Shown: positions 13,535 through 22,800 of the stretch, one piece after another
Position numbering within the stretch: position 1 is the stretch's first letter
Layout of the letters: every line of letters begins with the position of its first letter
Origin: an uncultured Caryophanales bacterium
GTDB taxonomy: Bacteria; Bacillota_I; Bacilli_A; RFN20; CAG-826
DNA: 26,825 nt
Assembly: GCA_905197045.1 (NCBI GenBank)
Contig: CAJJXG010000020.1
Location: 1-26,825, forward strand
Direction: 5' to 3'
Translations under genes and position numbers: made by a program
Notes under the pieces: model-generated
What the model was told of the DNA's origin: nothing
Databases searched by the model: none
Seen by the model: only the letters and a program-made list of their open reading frames with translations

Positions 13535-14830
13535 ATGATTATAGAGAGAAATAAATATCTAAAGCAGTTAATAATCAGAAAACATAACGGATTAATAAAA
13601 GTTATTACCGGAATTAGGAGGTGCGGTAAATCTTTTTTATTGAACAATATTTTCTATAACCACTTAATTAATGAAGGAGTTGATTTTGATCATATTATTA
13701 AGTTTGCTTTTGACTCTTTTGAAGATTTAAATTTAATTAATGAAAAGTTCATTGATTTTAGCGAAAGAAACAACAAAGTAAATCCTGAAAAATTTATTAC
13801 ATATATATCTTCACAAATAAAAGACAACAAGATGTACTATCTTCTTTTAGATGAAGTTCAAAATATGGCAAATTTTGAATCGGTGTTGAATGGCTTACTT
13901 CGAAAAAGCAATTTAGATATATACGTAACAGGAAGTAATTCAAAATTTTTATCTTCTGATGTTATTACTGAATTTAGAGGACGAGGCGACGAAATACATA
14001 TATGGCCACTTTCATTTAGTGAATTTCTTAATGCTTATAGAGGCGAAAAGAGGCTAGCACTTGATGAGTATTTTCTATATGGTGGCTTGCCAGCGCTTTC
14101 ATTAATGACAACTGATGAGCAAAAAATTCAATATTTGGATTATCAAATGAAAAATGTCTATTTAAGAGATATCGTTACAAGATATCGACTTAAAGATGAT
14201 AGTAATGTTATTGAACTTTTAAATGTTGTTGCTTCTGGAATTTCAACTTTAGTGAATCCTCTTAAATTAACCAATACTTTTAAAAGTCTTAAACATACAT
14301 CTTTATCAGTAAACACAGTTTCTAATTACATTTCATATTTTGAAGAAGCTTTTTTAATAAGCACTGCAAAAAGATACGATTTAAAAGGAAAAAAATATAT
14401 TAATACTCCTTTTAAAATTTATTTTGAGGATGTCGGTTTGCGAAATTCACTAATTGGCTTTAGACAAACTGAAGAATCACATCTTATGGAAAATATCATC
14501 TATAACGAATTAAGATATAGAGGCTTTAAAGTTGATGTTGGCACGGTCGAATCGTATGAAACCAATAATGAAAACAAAAGAATCAAAAAACAATTTGAAA
14601 TCGATTTTGTCGCCAGTCTAGGTAGTAAAAAATATTATATTCAATCTTCATATAATATTTATGATCAAGCAAAACTAATTCAGGAGACTAATTCCTTTGA
14701 CAAAATAAATGATTCTTTCAAAAAAATTATAATTGTCTCTCAAAGCATTAAGCCAAGAAGAAACGAAAAAGGATATTTGATTTTAGATCTTCAAGAATTT
14801 CTTCTTAATGAAAATAGCCTTGAGCTTTAG
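13535..14830 (+). CDS. AAA-family ATPase with C-terminal DUF4143 domain
   Basis: A 431-aa protein of the AAA_14/DUF4143 family, widespread in gut Bacteroidota and Bacillota, with unestablished function. Walker A is GIRRCGKS (residues 26-33), Walker B YLLLDEVQ (Asp106, Glu107), and the sensor segment is VTGSNSKFLSSD (131-142) followed by the family RGRGDEIHIWPLSFSEF. The C-terminal half holds a nuclease-like core FEIDFVA...YYIQS (Glu355, Asp357, Gln370). The usual catalytic E-x-K is here IQSS, so nuclease activity is doubtful. GGAG lies 8 nt upstream of the ATG. It is a single gene between a tRNA and an intergenic gap, with unique repeats in its promoter, a setting suggestive of a mobile or selfish cassette. 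That last point is inference. Confidence 0.88.
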   Translation: MIIERNKYLKQLIIRKHNGLIKVITGIRRCGKSFLLNNIFYNHLINEGVDFDHIIKFAFDSFEDLNLINEKFIDFSERNNKVNPEKFITYISSQIKDNKMYYLLLDEVQNMANFESVLNGLLRKSNLDIYVTGSNSKFLSSDVITEFRGRGDEIHIWPLSFSEFLNAYRGEKRLALDEYFLYGGLPALSLMTTDEQKIQYLDYQMKNVYLRDIVTRYRLKDDSNVIELLNVVASGISTLVNPLKLTNTFKSLKHTSLSVNTVSNYISYFEEAFLISTAKRYDLKGKKYINTPFKIYFEDVGLRNSLIGFRQTEESHLMENIIYNELRYRGFKVDVGTVESYETNNENKRIKKQFEIDFVASLGSKKYYIQSSYNIYDQAKLIQETNSFDKINDSFKKIIIVSQSIKPRRNEKGYLILDLQEFLLNENSLEL

Positions 14831-15004
14831 AGTTTACACCTCGAATTTTACATAATATCTTTGCAAAAATAACTTATTTTTATTGATTTTACTATTTTAA
14901 TTTAATGATATTTTAACTATTTATTCCTTACTATTTATAATCAAAGAAAACAACTTACTTAAGTAATAAATTATAAAAATTATTTAAAGATAACTAATAC
15001 CTAT
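14831..15004. other. AT-rich gene-free gap
   Basis: This interval between convergent genes is strongly AT-rich. The only structure seen is a weak palindrome aaaaata-act-tattttt near 14863-14881; no gene or convincing terminator was found. Confidence 0.4.
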
Positions 15005-15778
15005 TTATCTTAATCCATGATATTTTTTAATGTGATTTTGAGCTTTTTTAACAACGTTACGATCACTATCATAAGTTATTTTAAAAAGAGCTTCTTCATA
15101 ATCACACCATTCAAAAGAAGCCACTTCTTCATCATGGTCATCTTTTGGTGAAACTGAATTATCAATAGGTGTTGCTAAAAAGAAATAAACATCTTTTAAA
15201 GATAGTTCATTTGGTGAATAAGTAATTTTAGTTTTAAAAGTTGTATCAAGTTTAACATCTAAACTTGTTTCTTCTTTAATCTCTCTAATTGCAGTTTCTT
15301 CATCACTTTCTCCTTCTTCTTGGTGCCCCTTACATAAAGAAGTATGTCCATAATTCATCTTTAAAAGAAGATAGTAAACTTTATCATTATCAATTTTATA
15401 AATAACTGCTCCACAACTTTTTTCTTTGACAAGTCGTACAAAATAGAAACGATTAACAATATAAATTACATTAAGAATTATTAAAGATAAGATTGACACA
15501 ATCATCAATATAATTAAAAAGTAATAGATTAAATCATAAAATCTTGATTCTTTTCCATTAATAACTAAACAATAAAATACATTAAAATCATTACTTTCTG
15601 AATTACACGCGTCCATAGGGAAATCAGAGAAAGGAATACCAACAAAATAGGCAAAAGAAGAAATAGCAAAAGCAAGAACTGTTAAAATAAAAATTGTTAG
15701 AATTATATAAACTGCAAGATGAGAATAAAAGCCTCTAGCAATTACATATTTATTTTTATATTTATTTGTCTTTTTCAT
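15005..15778 (-). CDS. Membrane-anchored Nudix hydrolase
   Basis: A 257-aa protein with two N-terminal membrane helices (~18-46 and ~83-109) joined by a loop of about 36 residues with two cysteines. A Nudix domain of the bis(5'-nucleosyl)-tetraphosphatase type follows (~120-257). The Nudix box spans residues ~151-173: G-x5-E-x7-REIKEETSL, with the metal-binding glutamates intact and Ser in place of the usual Gly near its end. Substrates of the family are nucleoside diphosphates linked to another group. A membrane-bound form is unusual. It overlaps the acyltransferase gene by about 17 bp; the second ATG (15778) is preferred because an AAGG lies about 11 nt upstream, while the first (15790) overlaps it. 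It is the last gene of the GT2-acyltransferase set. Confidence 0.8.
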   Translation of the reverse strand: MKKTNKYKNKYVIARGFYSHLAVYIILTIFILTVLAFAISSFAYFVGIPFSDFPMDACNSESNDFNVFYCLVINGKESRFYDLIYYFLIILMIVSILSLIILNVIYIVNRFYFVRLVKEKSCGAVIYKIDNDKVYYLLLKMNYGHTSLCKGHQEEGESDEETAIREIKEETSLDVKLDTTFKTKITYSPNELSLKDVYFFLATPIDNSVSPKDDHDEEVASFEWCDYEEALFKITYDSDRNVVKKAQNHIKKYHGLR

Positions 15779-16580
15779 CTGAGATCTCATCCTTTTTTAC
15801 GTAGTTATAATAGCTATAAGTTGAGTGTTTATTAGCTAATTCAACCATCCTTTTATAGCATTCATTTCTCATATATTCTTTATTTTCGTTAAGTGATAAT
15901 TCTTTTTTAGGATAAACTGCTTCTCCAATATATAAAGTTGGTTTTGGTTTATCAGAAAAGCGTCTTTTTGTATAACAAGTTACAACAGGAATTGCTGGTA
16001 CGTTAAGTTTAGCAGGATATTTAAATGAAGTTGCAATAAATGGTCGAATTTTAGTGTAATAAGGCCAAATATGAGCTTCTGGGAAAATAATTGTAAAACG
16101 CTTTTTATTAGAATAATATTTTAAGGCTTCATCAAATTTTCGATAATCATTTAAAGAGGTTGGAAGAGGTAAATAGCCAAGCCCAAAAGTTAAAAAACGT
16201 ACAAAGCGAGGTAAGGTTAAAGCATCAGTATAGCCAATAATATTACATCTTCTAAAAGTAACCGTTAAAACTTGGTTAGAAACCATATCCCAAAATGAGG
16301 TGTGATTCATATAGATAAAGCCACTTCCGGCTTTCTTTTTAACATCTTTAATGTTCTTTCTTCCTTTTACTCTTAAACCAGCAAAAAATAAAATTGTATG
16401 TAAAACAGGTTTAGCAATAAACCAAAAAAGAATAAATGCATAAATTCTAAAAAAGATATTTTTATGAATATATTTATAATCAGGTGGTAAGTCGATTCTT
16501 TTTAGCGTTTTAGTTTTTTCAAAATCATCTTTTAATTCATCTTCATAATAAAACGTATGGCCTTTACTTTCTTTTGTCAT
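15762..16580 (-). CDS. PlsC-type acyltransferase
   Basis: A 272-aa membrane-associated acyltransferase of the 1-acylglycerol-3-phosphate acyltransferase family. Catalytic motif NHTSFWD gives the H-x4-D pair His93/Asp98. The second signature is FPEAHIWPY (Glu168; usual consensus FPEG). A hydrophobic segment at ~42-68 precedes the motif. The start at 16580 (MTKESK) is chosen because GGAGAG lies 5 nt upstream; a longer in-frame start exists 27 bp earlier without SD. It overlaps the end of the glycosyltransferase gene by 17 bp, so the two are translationally linked. Context suggests acylation of a glycosylated lipid or a lipid precursor; the acceptor is not known. Confidence 0.87.
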   Translation of the reverse strand: MTKESKGHTFYYEDELKDDFEKTKTLKRIDLPPDYKYIHKNIFFRIYAFILFWFIAKPVLHTILFFAGLRVKGRKNIKDVKKKAGSGFIYMNHTSFWDMVSNQVLTVTFRRCNIIGYTDALTLPRFVRFLTFGLGYLPLPTSLNDYRKFDEALKYYSNKKRFTIIFPEAHIWPYYTKIRPFIATSFKYPAKLNVPAIPVVTCYTKRRFSDKPKPTLYIGEAVYPKKELSLNENKEYMRNECYKRMVELANKHSTYSYYNYVKKDEISDEKDK

Positions 16581-17883
16581 TTTCACTCTCCAAAGCTTGT
16601 TCATCAATTATATCGCCCTTATGTTCAATTTTAACCCAGTTAGTTCTTTTGCTTTTATGGAATAATCCATCAAATACTGCAAGAAGAAATGATGAGAAAA
16701 AAGCAACATAAGTTAAGCAAATTACAATACATTGCGAGGCTGAAAATTTTAAATTCTTATTATCGATTGCTAAAGTAAATGCGCTAATAAAAATAAATGT
16801 TAAATATAAAATTGAAAGTTGAAATAAAGCATGAGCAAAAAGCCATCCACTTTGATTAGCCGCACTTGGATCAAAAAAACTTGCGATAAATAAGCCAATT
16901 GAAGCAAATGAAGTTAAAAGACAAATTATTGAAAAAACAACAAAAGGATAGATTGAGGTGTTATATTCGAGTAAAGAGAAAAATCTTTTAGCTTTACTTT
17001 TAACTGGGTAAACATTTGTGTTTACTTTGAATTTTTTCTTATTAGCAAAAAATCCCCAAACCCATCTAACGTGTTGTCTATTTAATGTTTTAAATTTATC
17101 AGGTTGCTCATCAAAATATTTTGCATAAGGATAATAATGCATTCTGATATTGTGATAATAACAATATGTTGTAAGTTCAACATCTTCAGTCATACCATTC
17201 CAAATCCATCCGCCTTCATTATCAACAATTTCACGTGCCAAAAAATAACCAGTGCCAGTTAAAGTTGCTTTTTCAAAAAGGAAACTTCTTCCGCGAGAAG
17301 TAAATTGATTCATGAAAGAAAATAAAGTTGCACTACACCCACAAACCCAGTTTTTTGTGGCGTTTGTAAAACTACGATAACCAACTCCAACTTGATAACC
17401 TGCTTGATAAACATCATTCATCAAAGTTAGATAATCAGAATTCATAACATTATCAGCATCAAAAATTATGAAAGCATCATAAACTAAACCTTTTCTTTTG
17501 ATTTCTTGATAAGCATCATCAAGAGCAAAGCCTTTAGTTTTTCGATTAGTTAAATCGCCTCTTATAACAACATTAAATCCAAATTCTTTTGTTATTTCAT
17601 TTGTTGGATCATTTTCTTCTTCAATAATTACAAAAACATCAAAATATTCACGAGGATAATCTAGCTTTTTACAAGCTGTTAATATATTTTTGATAACATT
17701 AGATTCATTTCTAGCTGGAATTAAAATAGCAAACTTAGTAAATTTGTCTGCTTTTGGTAATTTTTTAGGTTTTTTACTAGCAACTGCAAAATATAAAAAG
17801 TAATACCAAAGAAAGCATAAGAAAAAAATGAAGGCTAAGACTAGCGCTATATCAATCCATTGAACAATCAATTGGTAATTCAT
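16564..17883 (-). CDS. Processive-type family 2 glycosyltransferase, membrane-bound
   Basis: A 439-aa inverting glycosyltransferase with a GT-A fold flanked by membrane helices: one at the N-terminus (~8-34) and three near the C-terminus (~300-330, ~345-370, ~380-408). Active-site features are FDADN (141-145, metal and UDP-sugar binding), GTGYFLAREI (210-219), the TED triad (232-234, catalytic base) and RQHVRW (269-274), the Q-x-x-R-W motif of the hyaluronan/cellulose/chitin synthase-type group. The product may be a glycolipid or polysaccharide. It is the first gene of the overlapping set with the acyltransferase and Nudix genes. No ribosome binding site is seen; the -10 box ends only 7 bp before the ATG, so the mRNA is probably leaderless. 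Confidence 0.9.
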   Translation of the reverse strand: MNYQLIVQWIDIALVLAFIFFLCFLWYYFLYFAVASKKPKKLPKADKFTKFAILIPARNESNVIKNILTACKKLDYPREYFDVFVIIEEENDPTNEITKEFGFNVVIRGDLTNRKTKGFALDDAYQEIKRKGLVYDAFIIFDADNVMNSDYLTLMNDVYQAGYQVGVGYRSFTNATKNWVCGCSATLFSFMNQFTSRGRSFLFEKATLTGTGYFLAREIVDNEGGWIWNGMTEDVELTTYCYYHNIRMHYYPYAKYFDEQPDKFKTLNRQHVRWVWGFFANKKKFKVNTNVYPVKSKAKRFFSLLEYNTSIYPFVVFSIICLLTSFASIGLFIASFFDPSAANQSGWLFAHALFQLSILYLTFIFISAFTLAIDNKNLKFSASQCIVICLTYVAFFSSFLLAVFDGLFHKSKRTNWVKIEHKGDIIDEQALESENDKRK

Positions 17884-17890
17884 ACCTATT

Positions 17891-17919
17891 ATTATAAAGA
17901 TTTAAAAGCCTAAAGTAAA
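17891..17919 (-). promoter_or_regulatory. Promoter of the glycosyltransferase operon (leaderless)
   Basis: On the minus strand there is TTTACT (17919-17914), an exact 17-bp spacer and TATAAT (17896-17891). The ATG follows the -10 box after 7 bp, so the predicted transcription start is at or next to the A of the start codon. Confidence 0.65.
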
Positions 17920-18127
17920 AAAATAGTGCAAATTTAAGCCTATTTTAGGGAAATATTTAATTGATTTGGTAATAAACCTTTGTCAAAACTAGAATTCTCT
18001 CCTTTGAGCAAGAATAATTTTTCTTATTATAAAAATCAAAATAATTAATACTAAAGGCCTCATAGAAATAAAAAAGTTAAAAATATTGATTAATATCGCT
18101 TTTTTAAGTGTATTCTAAAAGTCATAT
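17920..18127. other. Divergent intergenic region, nothing recognised
   Basis: This AT-rich spacer lies between the two divergent promoters of the glycosyltransferase operon and the lysine-rich membrane protein. A weak inverted repeat aaaatag/ctatttt (near 17929-17946) was seen; no gene or RNA was recognised. Confidence 0.35.
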
Positions 18128-18161
18128 TTGTCGTGCTGATCAATTTTAAATAAGATATAAT
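18128..18161 (+). promoter_or_regulatory. Promoter region of the lysine-rich membrane protein gene
   Basis: Two overlapping readings exist: TTGTCG (18128-18133) with 17 bp to TAAGAT (18151-18156), or a perfect TATAAT (18156-18161) with a poor -35. The leader would be only 10-20 nt and the SD (GTGAG) is weak. Confidence 0.45.
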
Positions 18162-18179
18162 AAACCTAGTGAGTTAAAA

Positions 18180-19841
18180 ATGGCTAAAACAAGACGCACT
18201 AAAATAATTATTGAAGAAACACTTGGTGAAAATAAAGACACTAAAGTTTTTGTTAATGGTGAACTATATCAAGAACTTGAAGATGATACTAATCAAAGTA
18301 AAGCCAAAAAGAAGACTACTTCTTCTAAAAAAGCTCCAAGTAAGGCGAAAAGTTCAACAAAAAGTAAAAGCGCTAAAGCTAAAAAAGATAGTAATTCAAA
18401 AACTACAAATACAAAGTCTAAGAATAAAACTACTAAATCAAATAAAAAGACTACAACTAAGAAAAAATCTACTAAATCAAAAAAGAAGAATGATACTAAA
18501 GAAGTTAAAGATAAAAACATTATTGACCTTCCTTTAATAGATGAATCAAAAGAGATAGAAAATAAGGAATCTACAAGTAATAAAAGTGAAAAAGAAGGTA
18601 CTTCTGCAAGCTTTTTAGATGAAAAGCAAGAAATTGTTGAAATAAAAGATGCTTCGATTGTTCCACTTAATAATGAAATTAGTGAATTAAAATCAAACGA
18701 CAATAAAAAAGAAATTATCGAAAACGTTGAAATTATTGATCCTAAAAAAGAAGAAATAATTGAAAAAGAGGAAGAAAAGAAACTAGACATTTTAGAAGCT
18801 AAAGTTATTAAAAAAGAAGACTTAGAAAAAGATAAGCAAAATAATATAGATGAAGAAAAAGCAAAGGACGAGATAAAAGAAGAAACTGAAACTAAAGAAG
18901 AAACAAAAGAACAAGAAAAAGGATCTTCTAAGATAGAGGAAAAGAATGAAGAAACTATTAAAAATGATGATTCCACTTTGATAAATGAGGTTAAAGAAGA
19001 TTTAAAAGAAGACTCCACTCCTTCAAAAGCAAATATTACTGTTGTAAAAGACAATAAATCTCAAGAGACAAAAGAAAATAAAAGTTTTCTTGCTTTTATA
19101 ACCTCTAAAAAAGGCTTAATAATTGGCGCTTCACTATTAGCTATTCTATTAGTAGTTTTAATTCCAGTTACACTCTATTATCAAAAAGTAAATAGTCCAT
19201 TTATAAGACTAGAAGAAATTAAAGAAGAAGAGATAGATAAAACAAAGTTTAAAACTAGCGAATCGTTTATTAACGATTTAACTAATTTTTCTTTTAATTT
19301 TGAAGATTTTAATAATAGCTATTTAACTTCATTTAATTATTCTAATAATAATGATGTATATTACTATGAAAACTCTTTAACTACAAATTATGGTTCTGCA
19401 ACAAGTAATGAAACAAAAGAGACCGTTTCATTTAATGAAGAAACAAACTCATATACACTTACTACTTCAACATTAGAAGATAATATTGAAACTTCTAAAA
19501 ACACTACAGAAATTAAAAGCGATGAAGTTAATAATAACGTAAGAGATTATTTATCAAGTTTTTATAGTGATTATCTATATCTAGAATCAACATTTGTCAA
19601 AAACTATCTTGATATAGCAAAAGAAAAGTATGAATTAAAATATTATTATATTAGAGAAAACGACTCCTATAGAATCATGTTAGGCGATGAAACTTTTGTG
19701 TTAGCTTTTAATAAATATGGTTTAGTTACAAACATGAAAGTTGGAATTACTTTACCAAAAAAAGTTAGCCAAACAGCTAACTTTACATCTCCTATTCCAC
19801 TATATTATTCAATCGATGCTACTTATGAGTTTTTAAACTGA
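18180..19841 (+). CDS. Single-pass membrane protein with histone-like Lys-rich tail, unknown
   Basis: A 553-aa protein I do not recognise, with four visible zones. Residues 1-40 are ordered-looking (IIIEETLG...TKVFVNGELYQELED). Residues 41-112 are almost only Lys, Ser, Thr and Ala in KSK/KAK/KKTT runs, like the tails of histone H1-type proteins. Residues ~113-305 are Glu/Lys-rich and probably disordered or helical. A membrane helix at ~312-334 is followed by a 219-residue Asn/Tyr/Ser-rich domain. Positive charges before the helix place the N-terminus inside and the C-domain outside. The basic zone could bind DNA, RNA or anionic lipid. The gene stands alone, converges on the large surface-protein gene (27-bp gap) and lacks a visible terminator. 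Confidence 0.75.
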   Translation: MAKTRRTKIIIEETLGENKDTKVFVNGELYQELEDDTNQSKAKKKTTSSKKAPSKAKSSTKSKSAKAKKDSNSKTTNTKSKNKTTKSNKKTTTKKKSTKSKKKNDTKEVKDKNIIDLPLIDESKEIENKESTSNKSEKEGTSASFLDEKQEIVEIKDASIVPLNNEISELKSNDNKKEIIENVEIIDPKKEEIIEKEEEKKLDILEAKVIKKEDLEKDKQNNIDEEKAKDEIKEETETKEETKEQEKGSSKIEEKNEETIKNDDSTLINEVKEDLKEDSTPSKANITVVKDNKSQETKENKSFLAFITSKKGLIIGASLLAILLVVLIPVTLYYQKVNSPFIRLEEIKEEEIDKTKFKTSESFINDLTNFSFNFEDFNNSYLTSFNYSNNNDVYYYENSLTTNYGSATSNETKETVSFNEETNSYTLTTSTLEDNIETSKNTTEIKSDEVNNNVRDYLSSFYSDYLYLESTFVKNYLDIAKEKYELKYYYIRENDSYRIMLGDETFVLAFNKYGLVTNMKVGITLPKKVSQTANFTSPIPLYYSIDATYEFLN

Positions 19842-19868
19842 TAAGTAAAACAATAAATATTTTTAAAA

Positions 19869-22800
19869 TTACAAACTAGAACTTTCTGGTGTGGTTTTGG
19901 AACTATCACCTTCTGCTGGCCTATAATCACTTAATGTGCCTGAAGATGCTTGACCTCCATTCGGATCTTGAACGTGCACTTTAATTTCTTGTGTTTCAGG
20001 AATGTAAGTAATAGTTATCTCAGTTCCATCATCAGTAGTTCCTAAAATCTTGTTACCTTCAACTTTATAAGTAAAACTCTTACCATTATAAGATCCAGTC
20101 ATATCATCATTTAAGACAAGAGTAACAGTATTTTGACCTACTTTCCCTGTCCAAGTTCCATAAAAGCCTTCTGGGTTTACAATATAGAGAACATAGTTTT
20201 TCATGATAGTGAATAGATTAAGACTTGTTTCATCATCAAAAACTGATCCTTCATTTGTATAGAGCCTTCCAACGCCACTATTATAATAAGCAATAGCTTG
20301 ACCAGTAACGGCATCTTTAATTGGATAAATAATATCATTACCGGGCGTTACACCTAACTCGTTTTTAATTGCTTCGAGAAATGATATTGACTCACCAGAA
20401 GGACGTTCTTCCGTACTGTCATCATTTTTTACATACTCATCACCTTTTGAATTTGAAGTAAGATATTCACCTAAATAAGTTTGCCCATTCCATAACAATT
20501 TAGAAGTGTCTTTACGAGCTTGATCTTCATCTTCGGAAGTCACTTCTGAAGGCAACTTATGTCTAACAAAAATATCATCAACACTAGTTTCACCAAGATT
20601 TATTTCATTCTTAAACGTTCCAGGATATCCATTGAATAATTTAATAAAACTATTAGTATGGCGATTAACATACATATTCATTGCTTGTTTGCCACCTTCA
20701 TCACTAGTTGTAACAAGAAGAATGTCGTAAATACCCCTTGCATTATAATCTTTTAATTTAAATCCATCACGAGTAACTCCACCACTACCTGTTACTTTTG
20801 CATTTTTAATAAATACATCATTGTTATCCGTGTCTTGGAACTTAAATTTAATAAGTTGATTTTGAATTTTGTAAGCGAGATACTTAGGCGTTTTTGCTTT
20901 ATCTACAACATATTTGTAATCAGTAGTGACATTCAATCCGCCATCAATATATTTATTTGAGAATCTTATTTGAAAATACAAATTATTTACAAATCTAAAA
21001 TCAGCATTTTGAATTATATAAATATAAGGATTTGTTGAATCTATAGGTGTGCCAGTTGGACTATTAAAATCTTCGTTTAAATATTCATCACTCGTTATTT
21101 TATAAACATCATCTGCAATAGTAAAATTCTGTGCATTAATTAACCCTTGTTCAACGTTACTATCAATAGAACCCCAATCTTGGTTTCCTCCATCATCAAT
21201 TGGTATATCAGTAACAAGTCTTAGGTTTGTAACCTTTTCGACCGCTAATCCAATAGGTCGATCATATGCCCCAATTGTCCCGTACTTATCTTCGCTACAA
21301 GAAATAAATTTAAAGCTGGAAGTCGCACTCTTATTATAATTGTAATTAGAGTCGACAATTCCATTTAAATGTTTAAACTTAAGTTCATTAGAAGAATAAT
21401 TCAGTTTATTGGTTATATAAGAAATAAGACTATCCCCATAAATCGCAGGGAAGGGTGTTGTATTACTTTGCGTGCCGTTATGCGAAGCACTATTCCCTAT
21501 AAATAAGTAAAAAGTGTATAAGCCTTCGCCGAAAACATCGACAAAGTCGTTAATTACGCTACCTGATATGCTATATAAAACATACCAATCTTCGCCCCAG
21601 TAAGCTGTTCTATAAGCGGCAGCCATGCTGATAGTTATAGATTCATATTTATCTTCTTGCAAATCAACATTCTTTAATATTGCATAATTAACATCATAAT
21701 TATAACCAGGCAAACTTAAATCATTTCCTGAAGCAGATGTATAAGTTGCTGAAGAATAAGTTAATTTTGTCGCCGTTGGATTTATAGAGTTTGCAATTGT
21801 TGAACTATTGTTTTTATATTTAAAATCGGCTCTTAAAGAGTCTCTCCCACCATCAGCAAGTTCAGAATCATAATTTTTCCCGTTACTGAAAACCGGAAAC
21901 AATCTAATTACGTTGTTTGAATCAGCATATTTTGATGGGTGCTGCATAATATCAAATATGTTAGTTATATCCTTTGCGGTAAATCCCTCGATTGCTTTAG
22001 AATACGTCTTTGTATCAAAATCAACTTTGTTAGAAGCATTCTTTCCTACATACGTCCATACATTTGCGGTAAAGTCGAACCGATATTTTTCATCAAACAT
22101 AGAAGCTGAAACTGAAGGAATAACCTTCGACATATCTTCAGGAGTCAAATTTCCATTAACAGTAATTTTAATTGGCAAATACCTATCAGCAGGCTTATCA
22201 CCAGCGTTAGTTAATTCTTTATAAGCGTTCTGATTTTCAGGATCGCTCCAATCATAAAAAGAAGTCCAAAAGCCAAATCGATCATTTCTATATTGAGCTT
22301 TATCAAGGAAATTACCACTAGAAAAATAAGTTGGATCAGTATTAATACTAGTTAAGCCCTTAAACGAGTTAAATGCATCGCTTTTAAAACTTAAGGAAAT
22401 ATTATTATTTTCATCTCCATATCTAGGAGATAATACTTCAGTTGATTTATTAAAAGGAATAACTTGTGTTAATTGATTATATACTAGGGAAGGATTCTTG
22501 AGATTCCACAAATCATTAATATAGTCCTTATTAATATTTGTTGTTCCTTTATAGTTATAAAAATAGTAATACACCGTCCCGGAGTTCCGAAATGCACCTA
22601 AAGACGTATTAGCACGATCACTGTTTATATCTGTAAAATTCAAAGAGTTATTATAATACTCAATAATATTAGGATTATTAATAGCGTAAGGATCATTTAT
22701 ATATTCGTAAGTATAATACTTATTACTGCCACCCCAGCCGGTAGGAGATGAATCCTCATGACGCCTACTTGTATCTGGATAAGACCCTTGTGAATTTGCC

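Noticed and set aside
18293..19054. A 253-codon open frame on the minus strand inside the lysine-rich membrane protein gene
   Set aside because: It is a Ser/Phe-rich antisense shadow of Lys/Glu-rich codons (AAA/GAA read backwards), with no SD and no recognisable features.
19842..19868. A terminator between the convergent lysine-rich and large surface-protein genes
   Set aside because: I looked for a hairpin in this 27-bp gap and found none worth calling.
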